From Clostridia bacterium (lineage in GTDB: Bacteria > Bacillota > Clostridia > Saccharofermentanales > Saccharofermentanaceae), in contig JAKSRG010000002.1 in NCBI GenBank assembly GCA_024403735.1, positions 124,001-188,000 of the forward strand: a stretch of 64,000 nt of DNA, written 5' to 3'. The notes below the pieces were generated by a model. The model worked only from the letters and a program-made list of their open reading frames with translations. It ran no database searches and had not been told where the DNA came from. Positions 37,555-45,916 of this stretch are shown here, piece after piece. The stretch's first letter is position 1. Each line of letters starts with the position of its first letter. The position numbers and the translations under genes are program-made.

Positions 37555-38532
37555 ATGCTTGAAATCTATAAGTCTGAGGACATAATCCAAACTCCCTCAA
37601 GATACTTGAGTCATATAAAGGAGATTGATGAGATCGAAGCAGATACTTGGATTAATCTTTATGCTCCTACTGAAGAAGAAATCTTACGTGTAGAGAAGAC
37701 ACTTAATATTCCTCAAGAGTTTCTTCGTTATCCTTTGGATGAAGAGGAGAGACCTCGTATTGATAATGACGACGACACTGGTGATGTACTTGTGATTGTA
37801 GATATTCCATATCCTCGTCATGAGAATAATGTTGTTAAGTATGAGACTGCACCTTTGGGTATTATTATTTCTAAGAAACACATCATTACTGTTTCTCTTC
37901 GTAAAGTACCTATTCTTGATCAGTTCATTGATAATAGAGTAAAGGATTGTATTATTCCTTTTAGAACAAGATTCACTATTCAGATTCTTTTTGCAGTTGC
38001 AAAAGACTATTTGCGCTTGCTCCGTTTTATGGATAAGAGCCTTGATGAAGCTGAAAAGGGGTTGGCTAAATCAATTAGTAATAGCGATCTTTATAAGATG
38101 CTTGAGTGGGGTAAGTCTTTGATTTACTTCTCTACATCTTTGAAGTCTAATGAAGCTGTACTTGAGAAGTTGATGAGAGGAAGATTGGTTAAGCAGTACG
38201 AAGATGATGCTGATCTACTTGAAGATGTCATTATCGAGTATAAGCAGGCTCATGAGATGGCTGATATTTATGCTTCTATTGTAAATGGTACTATGGATGC
38301 GTATGCTTCAATTATCAATAACAATATGAACGTAATTATGAAAGTTTTGGCTGCTGCAACTATCGTTTTGACTGTTCCAAACTTGTTCACAAGTTTCTTT
38401 GGTCAGAATATTGCGTTCCCATGGGATCCGGATTTTGCTAGTCATCCTCTTCCATTCATTATTCTCACAATTGTGTGCTTAATTAGTATGCTGATTTCTT
38501 TTATTATTATGAAAAAGAAAGATTGGTTGTAA
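37555..38532 (+). CDS. CorA family divalent cation transporter
   Basis: This 325-residue protein has the CorA layout: an N-terminal cytoplasmic alpha/beta domain, a long stalk helix (about 150-255) and two C-terminal membrane helices (about 265-285 and 297-318). The loop between the helices, normally Gly-Met-Asn in CorA, reads Gly-Gln-Asn at 283-285 (FFGQNIAFPW), so cation preference may differ. The ATG at 37555 follows AAGGAGG. It lies just after a terminator-like hairpin and no M-box is seen. Confidence 0.85.
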   Translation: MLEIYKSEDIIQTPSRYLSHIKEIDEIEADTWINLYAPTEEEILRVEKTLNIPQEFLRYPLDEEERPRIDNDDDTGDVLVIVDIPYPRHENNVVKYETAPLGIIISKKHIITVSLRKVPILDQFIDNRVKDCIIPFRTRFTIQILFAVAKDYLRLLRFMDKSLDEAEKGLAKSISNSDLYKMLEWGKSLIYFSTSLKSNEAVLEKLMRGRLVKQYEDDADLLEDVIIEYKQAHEMADIYASIVNGTMDAYASIINNNMNVIMKVLAAATIVLTVPNLFTSFFGQNIAFPWDPDFASHPLPFIILTIVCLISMLISFIIMKKKDWL

Positions 38533-38540
38533 TTTTTTGT

Positions 38541-39560
38541 ATGAATGATGGTATTTATAAAAGAAAGGGAAGTTCGCTTTCTTTAAGTAAATTGATTGTA
38601 CGAGTGGCACTATTCCTTAGTATTATTGCTGTTGCGCTTGTTCTATTTATTGTATTAACGGTTTATTCTTCTAATAAACTTATGAATGTTGAGAGTGACA
38701 GTATTTCAAATGTGCCTTCAAATGTTTTACCTTCATATTCTACCTGTTCGTTCGAATCATTTGATGGTCAGACTAATCTATCTGGTTGGTTGTTTAAATG
38801 TGACAATCCGATAAGTACGATTATTGTCGTTCATAATACTGGAGCTAATCGTTTGCAGTTCGGTGTAGATATGATTGATATGATCGAGATGTGGCTCGAT
38901 AACAACTACAATGTTTTCTTGTTCGATTTAAGAAACTCAGGTGAATCGGAAGGTGATATCTCTGGATATGGATATCTTGAATGGCAAGATGTTATTGGAG
39001 CTATAGCACAGGTTAAGATGATATCAGTTACAACTGATGTAATTCTATATGGTGTTGGTTCGGGTTGTACTGCTTGTTGTATGGCGTATTCTAAATTACC
39101 TGATTCGAATTTATCAGAGAATGAACTTGATAAAGTAGATGCTAAGTATAGACATCTTGGTTTCGACAGAGGTTATATCAAAGGAATGATCTTTGATTCT
39201 CCAGCGAAGAATAGTGATGATTATATTAAGCCGATAGTTGCTCAGAAAGAGTTTATGGGTTCAATTACTCAGAATTTTGTTCCTTATGCAATCAGAATTT
39301 CTTCTGGTGAAGATGAGTCTTATAATTTAGCAGCAGAGATTTCACGAATGCCTATACCAGTTTGTGTTATATATGGTGGACATGATGTTTTCATCGGAGT
39401 AGAGAAGATAGATCAGCTTCTCGATGAGAGAAATAGACTTAATGAAAAGATAACAAGTTCAGTTTTTATACCTGGTGCTGGTTATCTTGAAGCATTTAGT
39501 ACTGATACTTATACTTATAGTAATGGTATATTATCATTTTTACATGTGTATTTTGGTTAA
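38541..39560 (+). CDS. Membrane-anchored alpha/beta-hydrolase-like protein, probably inactive
   Basis: The 339-residue protein has a short basic N-terminus, one membrane helix (about residues 27-49) and an alpha/beta hydrolase fold: the IIVVHNTGANR oxyanion strand, FLFDLRNSGESEG, then an elbow YGVGSG at 170-175 where the nucleophile position is Gly173, and a PGAGYLE segment where catalytic His is Tyr315. The acid Asp282 (GGHD) is kept. If the alignment is right, both Ser and His are missing. The start is uncertain: the ATG at 38541 has a weak ribosome site and a TTG at 38523 overlaps corA. Confidence 0.75.
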   Translation: MNDGIYKRKGSSLSLSKLIVRVALFLSIIAVALVLFIVLTVYSSNKLMNVESDSISNVPSNVLPSYSTCSFESFDGQTNLSGWLFKCDNPISTIIVVHNTGANRLQFGVDMIDMIEMWLDNNYNVFLFDLRNSGESEGDISGYGYLEWQDVIGAIAQVKMISVTTDVILYGVGSGCTACCMAYSKLPDSNLSENELDKVDAKYRHLGFDRGYIKGMIFDSPAKNSDDYIKPIVAQKEFMGSITQNFVPYAIRISSGEDESYNLAAEISRMPIPVCVIYGGHDVFIGVEKIDQLLDERNRLNEKITSSVFIPGAGYLEAFSTDTYTYSNGILSFLHVYFG

Positions 39561-39576
39561 TTGAAAGTGTGTTTAG

Positions 39577-40590
39577 ATGGCAGATAAAGATGTATTAATT
39601 CTTGGTATTGAATCATCATGTGATGAGACTGCTTGTTCAGTTGTTAAAAACGGACGCGTTATGTTAAGTAATGTGATTGCTTCTCAGGCTGATTTTCATG
39701 AGAAGTATGGTGGAGTAGTTCCTGAATTAGCTTCAAGAATGCATGTTGACGCTGTTTATCCTACTATTAAGGAAGCTCTTTCAGTTGCTAATGTTTCGCT
39801 TGATGATATTGATGCAATTGCAGTTACATATGGTCCTGGTCTTGTTGGTGCTTTGTTAGTAGGTTTGTCTGCTGCAAAAGGATTAGCATATTCAGCTAAT
39901 AAACCTTTGGTTGGCGTTAATCATATGCATGGACATATAGCTGCTAATTATTTATGTCATCCAAATTTGGAACCACCATTCCTTTGTTTATCAGTAAGCG
40001 GAGGACATAGTGAGATTGTACGTGTTGATGATTATTCATCTATGACTATTCTTGGTTGTACAAGAGATGATGCAGCAGGTGAAGCAATCGATAAGATTGC
40101 AAGAGTTATTGGTCTTGGATATCCAGGTGGTCCTAAGATGGATAAAGCTGGACGTAATGGTAATGTTGATGCATATAAGTTTTCATCAACACATATGAAA
40201 GATTCATTAGATTTCTCATTCAGTGGAATTAAGACATCTGCATTAAACCAGTTGAATGAAATGAAAATGCGTGGTATAGAGATTAATATTGCTGATTTTG
40301 CGGCATCTTATCAACATCATATTGCTAATGAATTAGTAAGAAATACGATTAAAGCAGTAAAGAATACTGGAATTAAGACTGTTTGCTTAGCTGGTGGTGT
40401 CAGCGCAAACTCATTTTTGCGAGCTTTGATCGATGAAGAAGCGGCTAAAAACAAGTTTAAAGTGTATTATCCTGATTTAAAATTGTGCACAGATAATGCC
40501 GCTATGATTGCATGTGCAGGATATTATGAATATGTTAGAGGAGTTAGACACGGATTGGATTTGAATGCTGTCCCATCTTTGTCTTTATAA
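39577..40590 (+). CDS. tsaD: tRNA N6-threonylcarbamoyladenosine transferase TsaD
   Basis: TsaD adds the threonylcarbamoyl group to A37 of ANN-reading tRNAs with TsaB, TsaE and TsaC. The 337-residue protein has ILGIESSCDETA near residue 6, YGGVVPELASRMH, YGPGLVGAL, the metal-binding NHMHGH, and SGGHSEIV and AGGVSAN nucleotide motifs. It starts 16 bases after the hydrolase-like gene and is closely followed by smpB. tsaB and tsaE are not in this window. Confidence 0.97.
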   Translation: MADKDVLILGIESSCDETACSVVKNGRVMLSNVIASQADFHEKYGGVVPELASRMHVDAVYPTIKEALSVANVSLDDIDAIAVTYGPGLVGALLVGLSAAKGLAYSANKPLVGVNHMHGHIAANYLCHPNLEPPFLCLSVSGGHSEIVRVDDYSSMTILGCTRDDAAGEAIDKIARVIGLGYPGGPKMDKAGRNGNVDAYKFSSTHMKDSLDFSFSGIKTSALNQLNEMKMRGIEINIADFAASYQHHIANELVRNTIKAVKNTGIKTVCLAGGVSANSFLRALIDEEAAKNKFKVYYPDLKLCTDNAAMIACAGYYEYVRGVRHGLDLNAVPSLSL

Positions 40591-40594
40591 TATT

Positions 40595-41068
40595 ATGGCT
40601 ATACAAAAAGGTATTAAGGTTATTGCTGAAAACCGCAAGGCTTTCCATGATTATTTCATTGAAGAACGCTATGAATGCGGTATTGTTTTATCAGGTACAG
40701 AAGTTAAGAGTATAAGATTAGGAAAGATTAATCTTAAAGATAGTTATTGCACTATCAAGGATGGAGAGATTTTCCTTGTGGGAGTGAATATCAGTCATTA
40801 TGAGCAGGGAAATCGATTTAATCTTGATCCAATGCGTACACGTAAACTTCTTATGCATAAGATTGAAATTGTTAAGCTTTATTCTAAGATTAAGCAGGAA
40901 GGTTATACTTTGGTTCCAACTAAAGCTTACTTTTCTGATAGTAAAGTTAAGATTGAAATAGGTCTTGCTAAAGGTAAAAAGAATTATGATAAGCGTGATT
41001 CAATTGCTGAAAAACAAGCTAAGCGAGATATCGATCGAGCATTAAAAAATCAAAATAAGTATTTATGA
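40595..41068 (+). CDS. smpB: SsrA-binding protein SmpB
   Basis: SmpB binds tmRNA and brings it to stalled ribosomes for trans-translation. The 157-residue protein has AENRKAFHDY, the SGTEVKSIRLGKINLKDSY segment, and a C-terminal basic tail (KRDSIAEKQAKRDIDRALK landmarks). The ATG at 40595 lies four bases after the tsaD stop; an earlier in-frame start would overlap tsaD and lacks similarity. Translation probably depends on coupling, because its own ribosome site is weak. tmRNA is not in this window. Confidence 0.96.
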   Translation: MAIQKGIKVIAENRKAFHDYFIEERYECGIVLSGTEVKSIRLGKINLKDSYCTIKDGEIFLVGVNISHYEQGNRFNLDPMRTRKLLMHKIEIVKLYSKIKQEGYTLVPTKAYFSDSKVKIEIGLAKGKKNYDKRDSIAEKQAKRDIDRALKNQNKYL

Positions 41069-41083
41069 TTTTTTCAAATGAGA

Positions 41084-41089
41084 TATAAT
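41084..41089 (+). promoter_or_regulatory. Possible -10 box for VanZ-like gene
   Basis: A perfect TATAAT 20 bases before the start codon. The -35 region is poor, so this is tentative. Confidence 0.4.
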
Positions 41090-41109
41090 TGTCGTATTGA
41101 GGGACCTAT

Positions 41110-41640
41110 ATGACAAAAAAAGATAAGAAGATAAATGTATTATTTCTCATAGCTTCAATATTCATTTGGATTATTGTTGCAGTTTGGGTGTTTATTATTT
41201 TTATGTTAGCTGCTGAGAATGGCATCGAGTCACACGAAAGAAGTGATTATGTTGTTCAGATAGTAAGGCAGATAATTGAGTATGATATATCTGAAGTTTT
41301 AGTTCGTAAGATTGCGATTATCATTGAATTTGGTTTTTTAGCATTTACGATTTATCTAGGTATGAATTATACAAACGGAATTTCAGATAAATACTCATAT
41401 GCTTCTTCTAAGCAGAAAACAATCAAACATGATAATGAGTTGTTTATTATGTATTCTTTTTGGTTATCAGTATTAACTGCTATTCTTGTAGAATACTTCC
41501 AATTCTTTATCGAAGGAAGAAATCCATTAGTACTTGATGTTTGTATTGCAGCTGGATCAATATGTTCAATTCTTCTGATTGTCAGAATTTCATTTGTTAT
41601 TAAGTTAAAACTTTTGAAACAGGAAGAAATTGAATACTAA
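41110..41640 (+). CDS. VanZ-like family membrane protein
   Basis: The 176-residue protein has four hydrophobic segments (about residues 11-34, 62-80, 112-132 and 143-163). Between helices three and four the EYFQFFIEGRNPLVLDV segment matches the VanZ pattern (E..Q.f..GR....D). VanZ-like proteins occur in teicoplanin resistance and, more often, with unknown roles in cell-wall biology. It ends before a strong two-way terminator and is probably transcribed on its own. Confidence 0.75.
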   Translation: MTKKDKKINVLFLIASIFIWIIVAVWVFIIFMLAAENGIESHERSDYVVQIVRQIIEYDISEVLVRKIAIIIEFGFLAFTIYLGMNYTNGISDKYSYASSKQKTIKHDNELFIMYSFWLSVLTAILVEYFQFFIEGRNPLVLDVCIAAGSICSILLIVRISFVIKLKLLKQEEIEY

Positions 41641-41665
41641 TTTGAGTAATGATTATAAACAATAA

Positions 41666-41694
41666 AAAGCCTCTGAAGTTACTTCAGAGGCTTT
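41666..41694. terminator. Bidirectional terminator between VanZ-like gene and DUF3048 gene
   Basis: A perfect 13-bp stem (41666-41678 with 41682-41694) closes on a 3-base loop, with A residues on the left and T residues on the right. Confidence 0.88.
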
Positions 41695-41723
41695 ACTTTT
41701 GTTGTCTAATTTACAATCTACAA

Positions 41724-42914
41724 TTAATTGTAAGTTGTGTTGCCGATGTAATCGTTGTCAACAATACAGATGTATGACTTACCACGATTAACTTCAATTT
41801 CGTTACCATCAATATCTGTGAGAACGATAAGATCAGTTGGTGTGTTCTTTGACCAGAAGATTGGAATAATCTTACCATTAGAAGCGTAGTAACCAGTACC
41901 ACCATTCTCAAGATAAGCATCGATTGTTCCATCGCCGTGACCGTGAATTTCTGCAAAACATACAATAACATTTGTTACTGCAATCTGCTCGCCAGTTGTT
42001 TCGTCAATCTGAGCCATTCCACCGTACTGTGACTTAAGGTAGAGCTTAGAAGCTTCGTCATATGTGAATAATGCATCATCATTTGTCTGTGAGAACCAAA
42101 CGTTAAGTGAAGTACAATTTTCACCATTTGCTAAGTTAGCTGAATTATCTGGTACATAATTGAAGAGTAATGGTGTTTCACCCTGACGCTCGATATCGAA
42201 ATAGTCGATAGCAGCTGAAATATACTTACCATCAGAAACAGCTGTGTGCTCCAAAGCTCTGTATGACTTCCATACTGAATCTCTCCAGAAGAAGAGGCCT
42301 GTAGGAAGATTAACTTCACCATTAGCAGAACTGTATGGTCCAGCAGAACAGTTATTACCATCTACATGATCGATGCCCCACTCAGCAATGTGATCAGGTA
42401 CACGAGCATTACGTCCATAGTGAATAAAGATTGAGTTATTACCAGCTGCAAGGTCTGTAGAGAGGATACGAGCACTTCTAAGTGAACCTACTTCTGGTAC
42501 AGTGTTGATATCAGCGAAAACAGCTAATAAACGTGTCTGACCGCCTTCTGTCTCATACTCATAAATAGCATCTGCCTGGCTAACACCACGCTGTGGCTGA
42601 GCTTCGTACTTGTTATTGATTACAATTGCAATACTTCTGTAGCCAATGTTAGCAGGATCCATATCTTGGAGACCTGTAACAGGATTTACAGCAAGTGGGT
42701 TAGTTGGGTCATATAATCCGTTAATATCTTCTATTACAGGTTCTGTTTCAGCAACTGTTGTCTCAGTTTCTTCAATTGATGTTTCTGTAGCTGCTGTTGT
42801 AGTTGCTGCAGTTGTAGTAGCTACAGTTGTTTCATTAGTTTCTTTTGAACATGCTGCAAAAGCGAAGAGCATTGATGCTGAAAGAACTAATGAAAAGATT
42901 CTTTTTAGTTTCAT
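41724..42914 (-). CDS. DUF3048 (YerB-like) lipoprotein
   Basis: The 396-residue protein has a lipoprotein signal with lipobox FAAC and then a Thr/Glu/Ala-rich stalk (about residues 24-62). The rest matches DUF3048: NPVTGLQDMD, INNKYEAQPQRGVSQADAIYEY landmarks, and RSARILSTDLA. Bacillus YerB is the known relative; its function is not established. It stands alone, divergent from the second LCP gene, with an extended -10 (TGTTATAAT) at 42945-42953 on the minus strand. A similar stalk is found in the protein at 44129. Confidence 0.88.
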   Translation of the reverse strand: MKLKRIFSLVLSASMLFAFAACSKETNETTVATTTAATTTAATETSIEETETTVAETEPVIEDINGLYDPTNPLAVNPVTGLQDMDPANIGYRSIAIVINNKYEAQPQRGVSQADAIYEYETEGGQTRLLAVFADINTVPEVGSLRSARILSTDLAAGNNSIFIHYGRNARVPDHIAEWGIDHVDGNNCSAGPYSSANGEVNLPTGLFFWRDSVWKSYRALEHTAVSDGKYISAAIDYFDIERQGETPLLFNYVPDNSANLANGENCTSLNVWFSQTNDDALFTYDEASKLYLKSQYGGMAQIDETTGEQIAVTNVIVCFAEIHGHGDGTIDAYLENGGTGYYASNGKIIPIFWSKNTPTDLIVLTDIDGNEIEVNRGKSYICIVDNDYIGNTTYN

Positions 42915-42977
42915 ACTTTTCTCCTTTTATTAAAAAGATAATTTATTATAACACTATATTTTGTTCTAAACGTAAAT

Positions 42978-43005
42978 TTGTGTTTTTTAATGAAATTGTT
43001 ATAAT
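42978..43005 (+). promoter_or_regulatory. Promoter of second LCP gene operon
   Basis: TTGTGT at 42978-42983 and TATAAT at 43000-43005 with a 16-base spacer, 31 bases before the ATG at 43037. Confidence 0.7.
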
Positions 43006-43036
43006 ATAGTTTGATTTAAAAGTATGAGGTAAATTG

Positions 43037-44122
43037 ATGTCTAAAAAGGCTAATAAGACAAAGAAGAAGACTTCTGGATTGCAGATTTTTATTAGAATTA
43101 TTTGTGCAATCTTAGGTATTATACTCGGTTGTTCTATATATTTGTTTAAGGTTCTTGGTGGATTTAAGTATGTTGCAACTCCTACAGCAACAGCTGAAGA
43201 TTATGAATTGCTAGAGTTAACTGCCGGTGATAGTTTGAGTGGCGGAGATGTAGATGCTTCGTGGACTGATGGTGGTCATACACGTGTATTTATTGATCCT
43301 AATCATCCTATCATTGAAGTAGAACAGAAAGATAAGAATGTTGAGAATATTCTTGTATTCGGAGTTGATTCAAGAAGTTCTGATGACTATCAGTGTCGCT
43401 CTGATGCGATGATGATTGTATCTATTAATAGTAAAGAGAATACAGTTAAGTTAATTTCTTTAATGAGAGATACAGGTGTTTATATTGGTGATACTAAGGA
43501 GACACAGTCTTCAACTCTTGATAAATTAACTCATGCATATGCATATGGTGGTGTTGGTCTTATGATTAATACTATTAATATTAACTTCGATTTGGATATT
43601 CAGCGATTTGTTATGCTCGATTTTGGTACTGCTGCTGATGTAATTGATTTGGTTGGTGGTGTTGATATCGATGTATCTCCTGACGAAGTAAAGTATGCTA
43701 ACTATGTTATTACTGAGATGAATACCATTGTTTCAAATCCTGCGCCATTTATCACTACTAGTGGTATGCAGACACTAAGTGGTGTTCAGGCAATTGGTTG
43801 GTCAAGAATTAGATATCTCGATTCAGACTTTGTTAGAACTTCTAGACAGAGGGAGATAGCTATGGCTCTTATTGCCAAAGTGGCACAACTTAATAGATTG
43901 CAGCAATTAGCACTTATTGAGGATTCTGCAGGTATGTTTGAGACAAATATGCAAACTCTTGATTTGGCTAGAGTAGCCACTAATGGTGTTTCTGGTTCGT
44001 CTAATATTACGGAATATCGTCTTCCAGAAGATAATCTATATCAAGTACAGAATAATCCATGGATGATGATTGTTGATATGAATCAGCAATTACCAAAATT
44101 ACATGAGTTTATTTGGGGGTAA
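43037..44122 (+). CDS. Second LCP family cell-wall polymer ligase
   Basis: This 361-residue protein has a lysine-rich N-terminus, one membrane helix (about residues 17-38) and an LCP domain with ILVFGVDSRS, SLMRDTGVYIG and the WSRIRYLDSDFVRTSRQRE stretch carrying the conserved Arg/Asp residues. As with the gene at 585, it should attach a lipid-carried polymer to the wall. Start chosen at the ATG 43037 (GAGGT six bases upstream). The next gene begins six bases later, so a PP2C-like receptor is produced with it. Confidence 0.92.
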   Translation: MSKKANKTKKKTSGLQIFIRIICAILGIILGCSIYLFKVLGGFKYVATPTATAEDYELLELTAGDSLSGGDVDASWTDGGHTRVFIDPNHPIIEVEQKDKNVENILVFGVDSRSSDDYQCRSDAMMIVSINSKENTVKLISLMRDTGVYIGDTKETQSSTLDKLTHAYAYGGVGLMINTININFDLDIQRFVMLDFGTAADVIDLVGGVDIDVSPDEVKYANYVITEMNTIVSNPAPFITTSGMQTLSGVQAIGWSRIRYLDSDFVRTSRQREIAMALIAKVAQLNRLQQLALIEDSAGMFETNMQTLDLARVATNGVSGSSNITEYRLPEDNLYQVQNNPWMMIVDMNQQLPKLHEFIWG

Positions 44123-44128
44123 AAATAT

Positions 44129-45892
44129 ATGAGTAAAACTATCTCAACATGTATATGTGAGACAAACTTAGTTCCTAATCATCAACAGGAAAATGTTTTC
44201 TTTCATACTTTATATAGACAGCAGGCAGAGTTTGCTTCTGAGTTTATAAGAACAGCTAGATCTACTTCTCCAATTCAGATTTGCGCTTTGTTTTCGACAC
44301 AAGGTCCAGATAATTTGGCCGCTTTCTTGAATATTGAATTGAATAAAGAATTATCTCGTCTTGTAGCTACAACACAGAAGAATTCAGTTCTTGATTTTGA
44401 TTCTTTTGCTAAGCAGGTTATTAATGTATTAAATGTTAAAGTATGTAATTTCATTGTTGCTAATCAAGGAACTCAGCTTAAGACTTCAATGACTTTGTTG
44501 GTAATTGAAGGTGATACATTAAGAATTATCAGCGTAGGTAATACTAGAGCTGTTCTCATTAGAGATTCAAGAATTTTCTCATTAACAGAAGAACACACTG
44601 TTGCTCATCGCTATGTTAAGATGGGTGCGATTACTCCAGAGCAGGAGGCTACACATCCTGAAAATATGACACTTACACAGTATCTTGGTAAGATGCCACA
44701 AGATGGTGATGTTGTTGCTGATACAAATGTTCATTTGAAGCTCAAAGAGAATGATGAGCTTTGTATTATGGGTGTTGGTATTTCAAAGAAGGCTCCAGCT
44801 CAGATTAGAAATACAGTACTTGTTAAGCCAACTACTACAGAGATTAAGTGTAAGGAACTTGTAAATGCTTCATTTAATTATGGTATTAAGGCTGGTTTGA
44901 CAGCAATTATCATTAAGATTGAATCTGTATTCTTATTGCCTGGTGATGCTGTATTTGGTTCGAACGAAGAGAAAGTTGCTGCTACTCCGGTTCCAACTCC
45001 AACTGCTAAGGCACCAGTTTCTTCTGATACAAAGTCTACTTATTCTGATTTCACATCTACTCCAATTACGTCAAAAAATGTTGAACAATTAGATGAAGAT
45101 GATGAACCAGAAGGAGATACAACAATGTTTAATAGTGGAAAGTTAAATGTTGATTCAGTAGAGAAGGTTGAAAAATCTTCAAAGAAGACAAAGATTTTGA
45201 ATATTGTTATTCCAATTATTATTATCATCGTTTTTGCTGTAATCGGATATTTCATTATGTTTGGTGTGTTTAATGCAGCACATCTTATGGATTCATTCAA
45301 CGAAGCTATTGGTCAGAATGATGCTATCCTTGATGAGAGAATAGTATATGCTGTTAATGATAATGTTCCTGTATATTCTGAAGAATCATTGGATTCAACT
45401 ATTGTTGCTACATTGAATCGTGGAGATGCAGTTACTAGAAAATCAATGACAGATTCATTCAGTTATGTTATTTTGTCTGGTGGTGTTGAAGGTTATGTAC
45501 TTAATGTTCAGCTTCAGGAAGAAGATCCAACTATGAATGATGGACTTCCTGTAATGGAGGCAGATCCTACACCTGTTCCTACAGAGGAAACTACTGTAGC
45601 ACAAGATACACAGCCAGCAGTTGAGACAGATGCTGCTCCAACTGATACAACAGTTGCTGTAACAGAAACAACTACAGCACCTACTACTGCTGCAACTACA
45701 GCAGCAACTGAGGCCACAACTGAAGCAACTACTACAGTTGCTGCTGAGACAGAGGCTACAACCACTGAAGTAACTACAGTTGCTGAGACAGAGGCTACAA
45801 CAACAGAAGCACCTGAAACTACAGTAGAAACAGCTGCACCTACTGAGACAGAAGCTCCAGCAGAAGCTTCTCCAGAGACACCAGCTGACTAA
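44129..45892 (+). CDS. PP2C-like (probably inactive) membrane protein with SH3-like ectodomain
   Basis: The 587-residue protein has four parts. Residues 1-275 resemble a PP2C phosphatase, with TSMTLLVIEGDTLRIISVGNTRAVLIRD and LTEEHTVAHR, MGAITPEQ landmarks; but GDSR reads GNTR (137-140), the DG motif near the N-terminus is replaced by STQGPDN and the later SDG reads MGVGIS, so metal-binding Asp residues are gone. Residues about 356-380 are a membrane helix. Residues about 400-480 outside look like a bacterial SH3 domain (VPVYSEES, GDAVTRK, EGYVLNVQ). The last 100 residues are Thr/Glu/Ala-rich. It is likely a signalling or scaffold pseudophosphatase linked to the wall. Confidence 0.65.
   Translation: MSKTISTCICETNLVPNHQQENVFFHTLYRQQAEFASEFIRTARSTSPIQICALFSTQGPDNLAAFLNIELNKELSRLVATTQKNSVLDFDSFAKQVINVLNVKVCNFIVANQGTQLKTSMTLLVIEGDTLRIISVGNTRAVLIRDSRIFSLTEEHTVAHRYVKMGAITPEQEATHPENMTLTQYLGKMPQDGDVVADTNVHLKLKENDELCIMGVGISKKAPAQIRNTVLVKPTTTEIKCKELVNASFNYGIKAGLTAIIIKIESVFLLPGDAVFGSNEEKVAATPVPTPTAKAPVSSDTKSTYSDFTSTPITSKNVEQLDEDDEPEGDTTMFNSGKLNVDSVEKVEKSSKKTKILNIVIPIIIIIVFAVIGYFIMFGVFNAAHLMDSFNEAIGQNDAILDERIVYAVNDNVPVYSEESLDSTIVATLNRGDAVTRKSMTDSFSYVILSGGVEGYVLNVQLQEEDPTMNDGLPVMEADPTPVPTEETTVAQDTQPAVETDAAPTDTTVAVTETTTAPTTAATTAATEATTEATTTVAAETEATTTEVTTVAETEATTTEAPETTVETAAPTETEAPAEASPETPAD
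45731..45810 (+). repeat. Short tandem repeat in Thr/Glu-rich tail
   Basis: Two copies of a unit of about 39 bases, sharing a 19-base identical core (45744-45762 and 45783-45801), encode repeated TTVAETEATTTE-type residues in the C-terminal tail of the protein at 44129. Slippage here would change tail length. Confidence 0.7.
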
Positions 45893-45916
45893 TATATTTA
45901 ATAGGAGAGTATTTTT

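Noticed and set aside
45731..45810. CRISPR-like repeat
   Set aside because: Only two imperfect in-frame copies inside a coding region, with no spacers.
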